Position numbers and translations under genes: made by a program. From Bactericera cockerelli (taxonomy: Eukaryota; Arthropoda; Insecta; Hemiptera; Triozidae), in assembly GCA_024516035.1 (NCBI GenBank), contig CM044959.1, positions 22,804,884-22,868,883 of the forward strand: 64,000 bases of DNA. The letters run 5' to 3'. How positions within the stretch are numbered: position 1 is the stretch's first letter; each line of letters starts with the position of its first letter. Shown one piece after another: positions 1 to 9,477 of the stretch. The notes under the pieces are model-generated. The model saw nothing but the letters and a program-made list of their open reading frames with translations. It made no database searches and was not told the DNA's origin.

Positions 1-21
1 GATGAGCCTTTTTTTTTTTTT

Positions 22-172
22 TTCGTACCGACCTCAGTAGTTTGATCGATAAGGCGGCGGACTTGTAACTTGGAGGTCGGTGGTTCAAGTCCCGGTTTCA
101 GCGTAGATTTAGTAAAGCGAGTTACAGTAGTTGTGACATCACGAAAGTGATTAACACAAATATGATAACTTA
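22..172 (+). repeat. tRNA-derived SINE, family 1 (Thr-like head)
   Basis: An A-box-like stretch (TTGATCGATAAGGCGG) and a B box (GGTTCAAGTCC) lie in a tRNA-like head with the loop ACTTGTAA, like a tRNA-Thr(UGU). A second copy of the whole unit, tail included (GATTTAGTAAAGCGAG, then TTGTGA..TCAC), lies at 58380-58527. Confidence 0.75.
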
Positions 173-176
173 ATAA

Positions 177-432
177 GGCCTTTTTTATTTCGTAGCCATG
201 AAACAGGAGCTACTGTAGACGCTTGTGGTCTGTGTTGCAGCCTGCCCAATTCCGTAGTATGCCTCCCCTCTGATGGGCGAGAAGTGACACAATACTTCCT
301 ATTTAGGTGCTGGGTCAACACGAGTGCACCGGAAAGTATCCCTTACAAAGAACTGTAACCATATTATGAGTACAAATTTTTGTTGGCACGGGGTTCGAAC
401 CCGGGACCTTCCGCATGGAAAGCGATATAAAA
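177..432 (-). repeat. tRNA-derived SINE, family 2 (minus orientation)
   Basis: Read on the minus strand, the element begins with a tRNA-like B box (GGTTCGAACCC complement at about 393-405). Its body contains CTGGGTCAACAC, TGACACAATACTTCC and GTAGCCATGAAACAG on the plus strand. The same body recurs at 4448-4715 and 27625-27905. Confidence 0.75.
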
Positions 433-671
433 TAATTTGGTTTATGGGCTAGGCAAACCTTCTCATCACTGTTTCTCCATACTAGTAAATTTTCGGTGGC
501 TGAAATTATGTATGTAGTTTCGTTTTCTATTCTACATGTACAATAAAGGATTTTTTAGTATTCCAATTTGGACACCAGCCGCGATGAAAAACGCCACGTT
601 CACAAACTTTCCCGTAGCGGGTTTAACAGCTTGTACTCCTAGATCTTAGGTTCAACTCTGCTCATTCTCAC

Positions 672-781
672 CTTTTAGGCGTGGTATAGTTACAGTAGTT
701 ACACATGTGGGCAGGCGCCACAGGCTGTTTCTTGACGATTTTAGTGACTTTGGGTTTCTCTTCCGAATCTTCTTCGGTAAC
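672..781 (-). CDS. CTCF: CTCF-like coding exon 5, start of zinc finger 1
   Basis: This 110-bp exon starts after TTTTAG and ends at a GTGAGA donor in phase 2. It encodes VTEEDSEEKPKVTKIVKKQ and then HMCNYCNYTTPKR. Both finger cysteines are present; the histidines must be in the next exon, which is not found between 1 and 671. Confidence 0.75.
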
Positions 782-3700
782 CTAAAATAAAGAAATGAAA
801 AGCAAATTACTAATAACCATGCACACTCTACAACTTAAAGTATAGCAAACAATGAATCATACTACTTTTGCATAAGAAAGGATTGGTAACTCGTTTCGAT
901 TTTCAAAAGAGTAGAAGTTAAATCAAACAAAAAATGTTTTTCATTTTGTTGCAGGCAAAAAAAATCAGTTTTTTTCTTTCAAGATGAGTGTCTCAAAGCC
1001 TTAATTTATGTAAAAAGCAGCTACTGTAGATGCTTGTGGTTGTAGCTTGCCCAACTTTTTGAATGACTCAAGTTAAATACAATGTTTTGTATTTAACTGG
1101 GTTCAAACCCAGGACCTTCCGCATAGCAAGTGAGTATCTTACCACTGACCTACTCATGCACTCATATTTTTCACAAGCGCAATAATTTTGTATCTACAAA
1201 AGGACAAACTTGAGCTCCAGTGGTCTGTGTGACTTTTCTATCTAGTACACAGAAATGTCCGCACATGCTGGTTACACAAAGGAGCAGTGAAAGTTACCCC
1301 TTGCAGATACTTGGAACAAAATCTTGGATACAATTTTTTTCTTTTCTCTTGATCTGGAACCCGGGAATTTCCGCATGGTTAACAAGGGTTCTTTTACTTA
1401 CCGATGCTGCTTCTGAACCAATGGGATCCACGTCCTCAAAGTCATACACAGTAAGGTCCTCCTCTTCCACAGCCTTGCTTCTTTTCTTGGAGGCAAAGCG
1501 AGGCATGGCCATTGGGGGAGGCTTCACATCCACCTCCTCCTCTTCTTCCTCCTGCTCCCCTGCCTCCGACTCATTCTGAGCCATGATCAGCACATAGCTC
1601 AATTCCCCGGAATTGTTCTCCGAGGGAACAAGAGTCACAGTCTGGTACTCCCCAGAGTTCAGATCAATGACTTGTTGGTTATTTCGTTCAAGCGCCTGAA
1701 AGATTTAATAAAATATTTTTTACTTTCCTTATCCTGTTAAAAACAAAGTAATGTTATCACCCAAAACGTAGTCATGGTGGCCAAGTGATTAGGCATTCTA
1801 GGTATTGCACGCATGTTGATATGGGTTTGATACCCAGTGGGGCAGGCTTTTTTTGCAGAGTACTTGGATGTTTGGGGTAAAGCAGTGACCAGTGGTGGAA
1901 ATAAAGACAAAAAAAAAAGATATTGTAATTGTTTTATATTGAAGTGGTAAAAAAATTGTGACATGACAACACAAAGAAATAAAATTATTATTAATCAATG
2001 AAAACTTTTCAAAGACAGTTTTCACTTTGTCATTTTTTTTCAAATCTTCAGATAATTTCTTTATTTATGATACAATTCTGCCTTTGAACAGGAGATAACT
2101 TTTTTATTTCTTTCGACTTTTTCAATTATTGAGGACATAATAGAGGTTGAGTAGTGAAAATTAATGTTACATTAATAATTGAACTTAAGGTTGATTGACA
2201 AAAACTCGTTTTTGCACATGCACATCAAGCTATACAATTTATGGTAATGCAATTAAAACTGTCCCTTAATTTGAGATAATAAGGTGCTATTTTTCAAAAC
2301 CTAAGCTTTTTTGTGTTTGTTGTATTGAAAACTTGAAGACTGCTTAAACTCAAAACTTGTAAGGCTGCTTAAACTCTAATTTCTACATTACCAAAATTGA
2401 ATTAGCATAACATTAAAATTAATGTGATGCTACTCTGCTTAAACTCACTAATAATTTATGAAGAGGACAGTTTTAATACTATTATTATTTATTATTTCGC
2501 AAAATGAATTGTCTTTTTTCAAGAAAACATTATCAATAATTATCTTAATTTCTGCATCAACATTTGGACATTCCAAATGTTTTGGACAGTTTTAATACTC
2601 TACTCATGTAAACTAGTCACAATAACCTCTAATAACTGAGTGCCATACAACAAACAATAACCCAAATTGTCTCCACACTAACTCAACATTGGTTCACTAT
2701 AATATATTATCTATTATACACTGTGGAGAATTGAAAAAAAAAATATTATTTTATTTTTCATCTCAATAAATATTACCTTATTTTAAGATACGTACGTATT
2801 TGTAAAAAATAAAATAAAATCTTAATTTACCCGAATATTGTGTTTTTTCTCTTCTCCTATCTCCTCTACTTGCATGTCATAGTCTTCATTTCTCTCGTCC
2901 ACAGTATCAGCCTGAGGGTCTATACTTTGCACCACGGTCATGATTTGGTGTTGGCCATTGCTTTCACTGTGTTGAAAGTAGTAATTGGCATCCACATAAT
3001 ACTGAGTACCTTCTGCTAATTGGTGAACAAACAGAAAAGAAAGATTATTATTAGTCTGAAAAGCATTTTGCAAACTGCTATGAAGCTAAGTCAGCTGACA
3101 GTAATTTTGGGTTTAGACTTCAAGGTACTTAGGGTGCTTTCATCAATTGTTGAATAACATTATTCCACTGTCCGACTTAATGACTAGATAACTTTCAAGT
3201 AGTCTTAACACTTAGACGACCGAGTGTACCACCGGTGGTACACGCACGTTCGTACGGAATGGACCGGGTGTACCACTGGTGGTAAACAATGTCGGAGAGC
3301 CGTATTATCACCGGTCCCACAAGAGAATTCACGAAAAACCATGCCGGTCGTCTAAGTGTTAAGTCAATCAATTATTTTGAACCAATATTGCATTGAACAA
3401 TAAATACAATACAATACACTGTTTATAGTGTGGGAATAATCTGCAACTTTGAAAAAATTGTTGAAAATTTTGATTGTGTCAAATAAATTATTGGTGAAAT
3501 AAAGTTTATCTCAAAATATTAAACTGATTTTTTAAGATAAAGTGTTTCACAAATTCAGAGCTACACTATATGAACCAAGTAGTGGAAGTGAAGTGAAATG
3601 TCAATGAACTTATCTCACCATTATTCTGTGAAGGATCCACTCCACCTTCAATCTCCTTGTTGAAAGTGTCCAGGTAGTTCTGAATCTCAGTGACACTTTC

Positions 3701-4198
3701 CTTGTTGCTAGGAACATCAGTAAGATCTTCTACCTTGATAACTTGGGTGCCCACAGCTTCTTCTGAATCTAAAAGGAAACATGACAAGAAGGTCGTATGA
3801 TATTACTTTTATTTTCTAGTTATAATAATTAGGAAACACTTGAAAATTACTCATGACCATAAAAGGTTTAGATGTGTAGAGATTATTTTTTACTTGTGGT
3901 TTTAGTACTATATCCACTGTCATAGATGAACAACAGTCTCATTCCAATAGATTTATACCTTAATCCAGTAATATAGTTAAAATATTAAATTTTCTCAACC
4001 AAAGTCAATCTTTAAGGTATAGTATTTAAAATATAAGCTACATATTTATTATAACTACTTTACTATAGTTGATGATTTAATAAAAGAGAAAGAAGAATTT
4101 GAGGAAATCTGTTTACAACAACAAAAAATCTCTTGGGAAAATAAATGATTATTTCCTCTGAAAATAAAATAACAACAATGTAAACATTTACCTGACAT
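672..4198 (-). CDS. CTCF: CTCF-like insulator zinc-finger protein, N-terminal part (runs off left edge)
   Basis: Five coding exons (4198-4192, 3768-3619, 3015-2831, 1695-1402, 781-672) join in phase to give 248 codons from the ATG at 4198. All use GT-AG borders. The product is acidic and low-complexity, with an E-rich run near residue 165 followed by VDVKPPP and a basic KKRSK patch. Residues 196-202 read TVYDFED, which matches the YDF element of vertebrate CTCF (VSVYDFEEE) that binds the SA2-SCC1 cohesin surface. The last exon is K-rich and ends in HMCNYCNYTTPKR, the first half of a C2H2 finger corresponding to CTCF finger 1 (CELCSYTCPRR). CTCF binds DNA in the nucleus through about eleven fingers and anchors chromatin loops. 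The remaining fingers must lie left of position 1. Identity rests on the YDF context, the finger start and their order; another acidic multi-finger factor is the alternative. Confidence 0.75.
984..1175 (-). repeat. SINE family 2, truncated copy
   Basis: It shares ATGAGTGTCTCA, GCTACTGTAGATGCTTGTGG and the head region GGGTTCAAACCCAGGACC, followed by the tRNA A-box complement TTACCACTGACCTA. The middle third is missing. Confidence 0.65.
1225..1390 (-). repeat. SINE family 2, decayed copy next to a CTCF-like exon
   Basis: A GGTCTGTGT segment, a diverged middle and a GGAACCCGGGAATTTCCGCATGG head remain. It ends 11 bases short of the CTCF-like exon at 1402. Confidence 0.5.
1402..1695 (-). CDS. 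CTCF: CTCF-like coding exon 4 carrying the YDF motif
   Basis: This exon of 98 complete codons runs from a TTTCAG acceptor to a GTAAGT donor. It starts ALERNNQQVIDLNSG and includes a VTLVPSENNSGE beta-like segment, a run of glutamates, KPPPMAMPRFASKKRSK, and EEEDLTVYDFEDVD. The last of these places the cohesin-binding YDF at residues 198-200 of the assembled protein. Confidence 0.8.
1770..1930 (+). repeat. tRNA-derived SINE, family 3
   Basis: A head GTGGCCAAGTGATTAGGC with B box GGGTTTGATACCC is followed by the family signature AGAGTACTTGGATGTTTGGGG and GCAGTGACCAGTGGTGG. It lies in a CTCF-like intron. Confidence 0.65.
2831..3015 (-). CDS. CTCF: CTCF-like coding exon 3
   Basis: This 185-bp exon runs from an ATTAG acceptor to a GTAAAT donor. 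It encodes AEGTQYYVDANYYFQ, then a Q/D/E-rich stretch ending in KKHNIR. It ends in phase 0. Confidence 0.75.
3205..3361. mobile_element. piggyBac-type MITE with TTAA target sites
   Basis: The terminal inverted repeat CACTTAGACGACCG at 3209 and its complement ending at 3357 are each flanked by TTAA. That is the target-site signature of piggyBac elements. The subterminal region holds a perfect 20-base palindrome, GTGTACCACCGGTGGTACAC. The element is about 150 bp, has no ORF and is therefore non-autonomous. It sits in the intron at 3016-3618. Confidence 0.8.
3619..3768 (-). CDS. CTCF: CTCF-like coding exon 2
   Basis: This 150-bp exon is bounded by a TTTTAG acceptor and a GTGAGA donor, phase 1 on both sides. 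It encodes an acidic segment with VIKVEDLTDVPSNKE and NYLDTFNKEIEGG. No known fold is visible. Confidence 0.75.
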
Positions 4199-4281
4199 TC
4201 TGAGGATGGATTTTTGATCTGATTTCTCTAAAACATTAATAACTCATGATAGGTACTTCTTTCTTGGCTTCAACTGGCACC
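4192..4281 (-). CDS. CTCF: CTCF-like exon with start codon (mostly 5'UTR)
   Basis: The exon runs from a CAG acceptor at 4282-4284 to a GTAAAT donor at 4191. Only seven bases are coding, ATGTCAG, giving Met-Ser plus the first base of the next codon. The upstream part has an in-frame stop, so this ATG is the first possible start for the downstream frame. Confidence 0.7.
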
Positions 4282-4447
4282 CTGAAAGAATCAAAATAAA
4301 AATACTAAGTAGGTATGAAGTGAAATAAAATAAACAAACTCAAAATGATATATGTATTCATCCTCTAATACATAGATTTTCTGGGGATCAAATTTCACTG
4401 TGGTCTTTCAAACTGTTGTCTGAAAATACTGAGGGGGTTAAAAAAAA

Positions 4448-4715
4448 AAAAAAAATGAGTGTTTCAGAGCCTTTTTTATTTTTTAGCCATGAAACAGGAG
4501 CTGCTGTCTGTAGATGCTTATGGTCTGTGTTGTAGCCTGCCCATCCCATAATATGCCTCCCCTCTGAAGGGGCAGGAAGTGACACAATACTTCCTATTTA
4601 GGTGCTGGGTCAACACAAGCAGACTGGACCTAACAAACAAAGGTAACCAAATTTTGAATACAATATTGTTGGTGCAGGTTTTCAAACCTACCACATGAAT
4701 AGCTCTCATATGCTT
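4448..4715 (-). repeat. SINE family 2 copy in 5' intron of the CTCF-like gene
   Basis: The copy runs from the A-run and ATGAGTGTTTCAGAGCC, through GTAGCCTGCCCATCCC and AGTGACACAATACTTCC, to a degraded B box (GGTTTTCAAACCTACC). Confidence 0.7.
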
Positions 4716-5707
4716 AAAATATTACCAAATAACCCTTCAAAAAAATTGCCTGAGGTACCAAAAGATTTTAGGGTACACTTTTGTAATACTTCAAAAAAGT
4801 ATGTGGATGTGTTTCTGGATATTTTTGGTGTTTTTTTTGTCATTTGCCTTGTTCATAACTGATTTCTAGGTATGTGTACAAAATACTACAATCTCTCAGA
4901 AAATACTTAACAAAATGTGCTTTGTAAAATAAATTTCACTTGAAAGTATATAAGTGCCCCTTTCTTGTATTAAGGAGCGTGGTAGTCCTCTGACCCACCA
5001 AGTGAAGAAAGTTTGTCCGTAATAACTGTGTATGGTATTAAGAAATAGTCTGTTTACTGATTTACTAGTAAAAAAAAATGGGGGGGGGTTGTGTGCTTGG
5101 CACTTATTCACCCAAGGTGGAAGAAACCATGAATCAAGACCTGTATCAGATGATGTATGGCTTTAAATTAGAACTATTAAAATGAAATAAATAAGTCCAG
5201 CATAAAATTAGATTTACTTATTATGTACTACCAATACATGAATATAAATGTAGATTTTTCAACTGCTTGTTCTTGGGAAACCTACATTAGGATGCTCATA
5301 GGATTTTGTGAGTTGAAAGATTTCTTTCAAAAGTATCCAAGATACCTTGGTAGTATTGATTTTCAATTTTTTAGAGGATGATTAACTCAATAATGCCTGC
5401 TCAGATAGAGCAAGCAAACTCCAAACTTGCTACATTACTATATCAATGAATTTATGAACAGAGATAGATTTTTAGGCCAATTCAAATAGAGCTTGTAGAG
5501 AGTCAATATTGATTTTACAAAAAAGGGCTATCAGCCATGATTTACCAACCAACCAACCCTTGAATCTTATCAGTTATCTTGATTATTCCACTCCAGGTCT
5601 TATCATATCATAATCAGTTGTTTTTAAATTTGAATCTATGCACTGATAAAAATGAAAAACGACACCTATCGGGAACCTAGCAGTTTCTGAACTTGAACTG
5701 AACTTAC

Positions 5708-5835
5708 TGTTCTGGATCACAGGGGGCATTCTGGCGATGAATACTTTTCGTGCTTGACACTACTGGCGCTGATTTTACCCGTTGAAGAACTTCGATTCAA
5801 AAATTAGGTTATCTCTAGGTACTTATTTTCGCATA
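5708..5835 (-). other. Possible 5'UTR exon of the CTCF-like gene
   Basis: A GTAAGT donor (read on the minus strand at 5707-5702) follows sequence free of recognisable repeats, upstream of the first known CTCF exon. Joined to the acceptor at 4281 it makes a leader. That leader contains a 22-codon upstream ORF that starts with MPPVIQNR and ends at TAA before the main ATG. The right boundary is not determinable from sequence. Confidence 0.3.
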
Positions 5836-6100
5836 GTTACCACCACAGTTGTATAGGACAGAATAGAGTAAATTTTAGAAATTTACAAGAAAAAATTAAG
5901 AGAAACTAGATAGGAAAATAATGTAATGAAAAGATGCGAAGACTATACGATACGACTCGGAAGCTGGGTGTAATATTTTCAACCGCCATGTTGCCAATAC
6001 AAACAAAATAATGCACAGCATTAACAGCGTGTAAGCTTTCTGTAGTAAAATCATGCACAGCGGTAAAGCGGTTCTCAACATTAGTGATAGCAAATTACCT

Positions 6101-6366
6101 GTGCCAGCGTCGATGGCATGTTGAATACACCGGTTCCCTTCAGAACACCGAAGTTAAGCGACATCCAGCGAGGTTAAGACTTGGATGGGTGACCATTCAA
6201 ATTCTAATTCTCGTGACGCTGGCTTTTCCCGGCCCCACTCAGGCTGGGTGAGGTCAATGTGAGTAGCAGGTTTGTGAGTTTCCTGCGAATGGAGGGTAAA
6301 ACCCCCGTCGTGATATGACCATGGCAGTTGAAAGCGACGTTAAACCCCACTTAAAAAAAAAAAAAA
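6101..6366 (+). repeat. 5S rRNA-derived SINE (SINE3 type)
   Basis: The head resembles 5S rRNA: GTTGAATACACCGGTTC, then CACCGAAGTTAAGCGAC, then GGTTAAGACTTGGATGGG and TGACC. These cover the 5S internal promoter (A box, intermediate element, C box). The body has CCCACTCAGGCTGGGTGAGG and AGGTTTGTGAGTTTCCTGCG. The tail is GAAAGCGACGTTAAACCCC plus an A-run. Further copies lie at 15864, 24583, 49312, 58535 and 61950. Confidence 0.85.
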
Positions 6367-6829
6367 TTACCTGTGCAATGAAAACCCTTTCATTTATATC
6401 TCAATCGATAGGTTTCAAAATATCAACTAGCCCACTTTTCATTTTTTTAGCCACAGCCTCTTTATCTTTCATAGTCACAAAAGTTCATTTTTTTAAATCC
6501 AATACACGAGTAGTTACAAAAAAAGACAAAATTATTGAATAAAATTGCAAATCATTTTTAAAATTCACCAAAATGACCTCTCTATGGCGACGCAAAAAGA
6601 AAGAAGTGGTAAAATTCTAGAACCCCAACAGAACCTTACAAAATTTGAATGGAATTAATTAAACACAACAATATCATGCACGCCGCTTTAGGTCGCCTAA
6701 TGGGTCCAAAAAAATAGGTAGGTTCCTCATCTGTAAGTGAAATTCTAGTACCCCAATGAACATGAATAACAAATTTCTAAATGGACGCACCCGTTTGGTA
6801 AGTTATAGCAAGGTACTGATACAGTGCCA

Positions 6830-7069
6830 TGTTAAAAAAAGGGATTATATGATTCGGTACAGGAGGTCAGGCGCATGGTCTCTAACACAGAGAACCGCAA
6901 GTGAAAAATTGATAAATTTAAAAGGGGACCATATACTTGAAATGGACCAAAGTTAACTCAAAAATTATGAAACGTCCTTAAATATGAAGAAGAAAAAATC
7001 AAATCGGAGCACAATTTTTTTTTAACAAAGACGAACATAATATTTCCCATTTGTATTATAAGACTTGAC
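6830..7069 (+). repeat. Dispersed repeat, also at 50226-50500
   Basis: GTCAGGCGCATGGTCTCT, a GAACCGC..AAT..AAATTTAAA segment and ATGAAACGTCC are shared with the Shaker-intron copy near 50260-50500. Family not recognised. No protein is encoded. Confidence 0.55.
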
Positions 7070-7861
7070 TTAAGTCCTTTCATCCCAAGGGGGACATAGG
7101 GCTGCAACAAATGATCGCCATCTCACACGGTTCTGCGCCATCGCCTTGACCTCATTCCAGCTTTTTCCTTCTTCTTGCACTTCTCTCTCTACGGTTCGCC
7201 GCCAAGTGATCCTGGGTCTGCCTGGCCTCCTTTTTCCCTGTGTGTTCCAATCGAGAGCTTGGCGGCTGATGTCGTCAGGGTCCTTTCGGAGAGTGTGGCC
7301 TATCCAGCCAAACTTTCTTTTTTTGATGGTTGTAGCTACTGGTTCTTGGTTCGAAATTCTCCATAGGTCGGAGTTAGAGATGACTTCTGGCCAGAAGATT
7401 TTGTGGATTTTTCTGAGGCAGCTATTTATGAAAGTTTGAATCTTTTTGGAAATGATTTTTGTTACTCTCCATGTTTGGCAACCGTAGAGGAGGACTGATT
7501 TGACGTTTGTCTCAAATATTCTTAATTTTGTTTTGGTTCTAAGGTCTTTGCATCTCCAGATGGGCATTAGTTGGGCGAATGCTCCTCTGGCTTTTTTTAT
7601 GCGTTCGTCAACGTCTTCATCCGATCCTCCTTGCTGATTTACAATACTTCCTAGATATTGAAACTTGTCGACTCTCTCCATGTTTTCGTTGTTGATGGTG
7701 AGCGGTGTGTTATTTGTGGAATTGAGTCTAATCTCCTTTGTTTTTTTGATGTTGATCTTCAGTCCAACTTTCTGACCCTCTCGATGTAAGTCTTCTATCT
7801 TGCCCCTCATATCATTGATGGTGTGGCTCATGAAGCAAATATCGTCAGCAATAAGACACAA
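7070..7861 (-). mobile_element. Non-LTR retrotransposon fragment (reverse transcriptase, C-terminal part)
   Basis: A 263-codon open frame begins at the RT active site (LIADDICFMSH). It continues through LKINIKKTK, VDKFQYLGSIVNQQGG, LLYGCQTW and the tail GKRRPGRPRITWRRTVER, hallmarks of LINE-type reverse transcriptase and its C-terminal region. The endonuclease and RT fingers are missing, so this is a 5'-truncated insertion or remnant. It lies just downstream of the ClC polyadenylation signal, in the same orientation as the ClC gene. I cannot fix the LINE clade by eye. Confidence 0.9.
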
Positions 7862-7986
7862 GTGTCAAATAAGATACAAATGTCAAATCTTTGATCGATA
7901 TTGATTGTAAGTAGGTACCTACCTATTATGAATAAAATAAGAAAAGAACTAAGTTGATATTTATTTATGTACTTTGAATACTTGGC

Positions 7987-7992
7987 TTTATT
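7987..7992 (-). other. Polyadenylation signal of the ClC-like gene
   Basis: AATAAA on the minus strand lies about 22 bp beyond the TAA stop, giving a very short 3'UTR. Confidence 0.6.
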
Positions 7993-8013
7993 GTAAAAGT
8001 ATTCTGGGTCATT

Positions 8014-9477
8014 TTATTCCTCAAGATTGTCATCACTTTCTGGTGGTGTTGGTGGTGACGACGGTGGTTGTGGCGGTGGTGGTGATGGTTGTGCCGGTGG
8101 TTGTGGCGGTGGTGGTGATGGTTGTGCCGGTGGTGATGGTTGTGGCGGTGGTGGTGGTTGTGCCGGTGGTGGTGGTGGTGGTGAGCGCGATTGTGTGCTT
8201 TGCCTGGTAGGAACTTTGACCTTTTCTCTGTGTAAACGACCCATATGGCGATGTGTTCTGTAGCGGGCTAAATATTTTCTTGTTATAATGCCACGTAGAG
8301 TTCCCGTTTCGTCTACAACATAAAGTGTTCTCATTCCTATCTGACGGAAAAACTGGTAGATATGATGCAGGCTGGCATCGGGTCGAACATAGAACAGATT
8401 TTTGTTCAGAAAAGGCATTAGATCGAGATATTTGCTTCTGTCTGCTTCGCTTACATTAAGTAACATTTCTTGTCTTATCTCTTTCATATAGTCAATTGTA
8501 CATTCAACACTGTATATAATCTTGTACAGTGAGCGATACCTTGGCTCTGGATAAGGCTGGTTGGCATCATACACATTACTTGCTAGCAACTTATATATCA
8601 AACAGCGTGAAATATCTCCCAATAGTTTACCCTCGGATGTGACAATTGGATAGTTCCCCCTCTCTTCTTGTGTTAAATCGTACAAATGTCCCACCTTAGG
8701 GACGAGGTCACTCGTGAAAATTTCTATATCTGAACTCAAGATGTCTGCTACATCAGCACGAGTGCCTGTTGGCGCATGTGATTCCAGGAATGACATCCCC
8801 ATTACATCCAACTGAACGTGATATATACTAGGAATACACAGGTTAGCAATTACTTTGGTAATGATGGTTGTGACAAACATCTCGATTCCAAAAATCTCGA
8901 ACGTATTACTTGATTCTAGTAGAAGACATACGATGGATATCTGAGACCTGGCCATACCTGTAATCTGAGCTGCTGCACCCAGGAGTGACAACTTGCGGGG
9001 GTCCGCCCATGGCTCGGGATAGTAGTGATGTAATGTTTCACCTAGTACACGCCCCCATAGTGCACCTAGCATGAAGTGTATCATGAATAATCCACTGGAG
9101 TAGCAATGAGATGAACTAAATATACTAAATGTGTACAGGAAGATAAACACAACGAAAATTATTATCACAGGAAATACTCCTGGATCAGTCTGAACAAGTG
9201 ATCTGTATCCACCCTCAAATGTAATCATGAAGTAACTGATCACAGAAACTGAACCTTCGGGACAGGAAATTCTAAGAGATTCTTCTTCTCTTTCATCCTC
9301 TTTTGCACATTGATCTGAGAATATGGCTGCCATTGTGACATAAAACAAAGAAATAACCACTGCGTTGATCAGAGCTTCACAGAAAAGATATTTTTTTCCT
9401 CTCGCTCAACTTAAGTTTCTTCCGTACTTGCAAATTTTTGCTGAACAGTATTATAAATAGTACTCCAAAAAATGCAC
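8014..9477 (-). CDS. ClC-like exon 4 (core end, CBS pair, proline tail), frameshifted
   Basis: The exon opens after a TTCACAG acceptor with GAFFGVLFIILF. The frame then breaks at the A7 run (9391-9397). With six A the sequence continues RKKYLFCEALINAVV without a stop to the TAA at 8014. With seven A it stops within four codons (ISFL, then TGA). Confidence 0.8.

Larger units (their letters stand above)
782..2830 (-). other. CTCF-like introns with SINE fragments
   Basis: Introns 782-1401 and 1696-2830 hold no exon that I can support. They contain tRNA-SINE copies (about 984-1175, 1225-1390 and 1770-1930). The rest is AT-rich sequence with microsatellite-like TTTATT stretches near 2490-2500. 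Confidence 0.6.

Noticed and set aside
6114..6200. Candidate 5S rRNA gene
   Set aside because: Only part of 5S is present and diverged, followed by a SINE body and A-tail shared with other copies.
7146..7439. Plus-strand open frame opposite the LINE fragment
   Set aside because: It is the antisense shadow of the reverse-transcriptase frame.
8027..8263. Plus-strand Gly/Cys-rich open frame
   Set aside because: It is the antisense of the proline-rich tail of the ClC-like gene.
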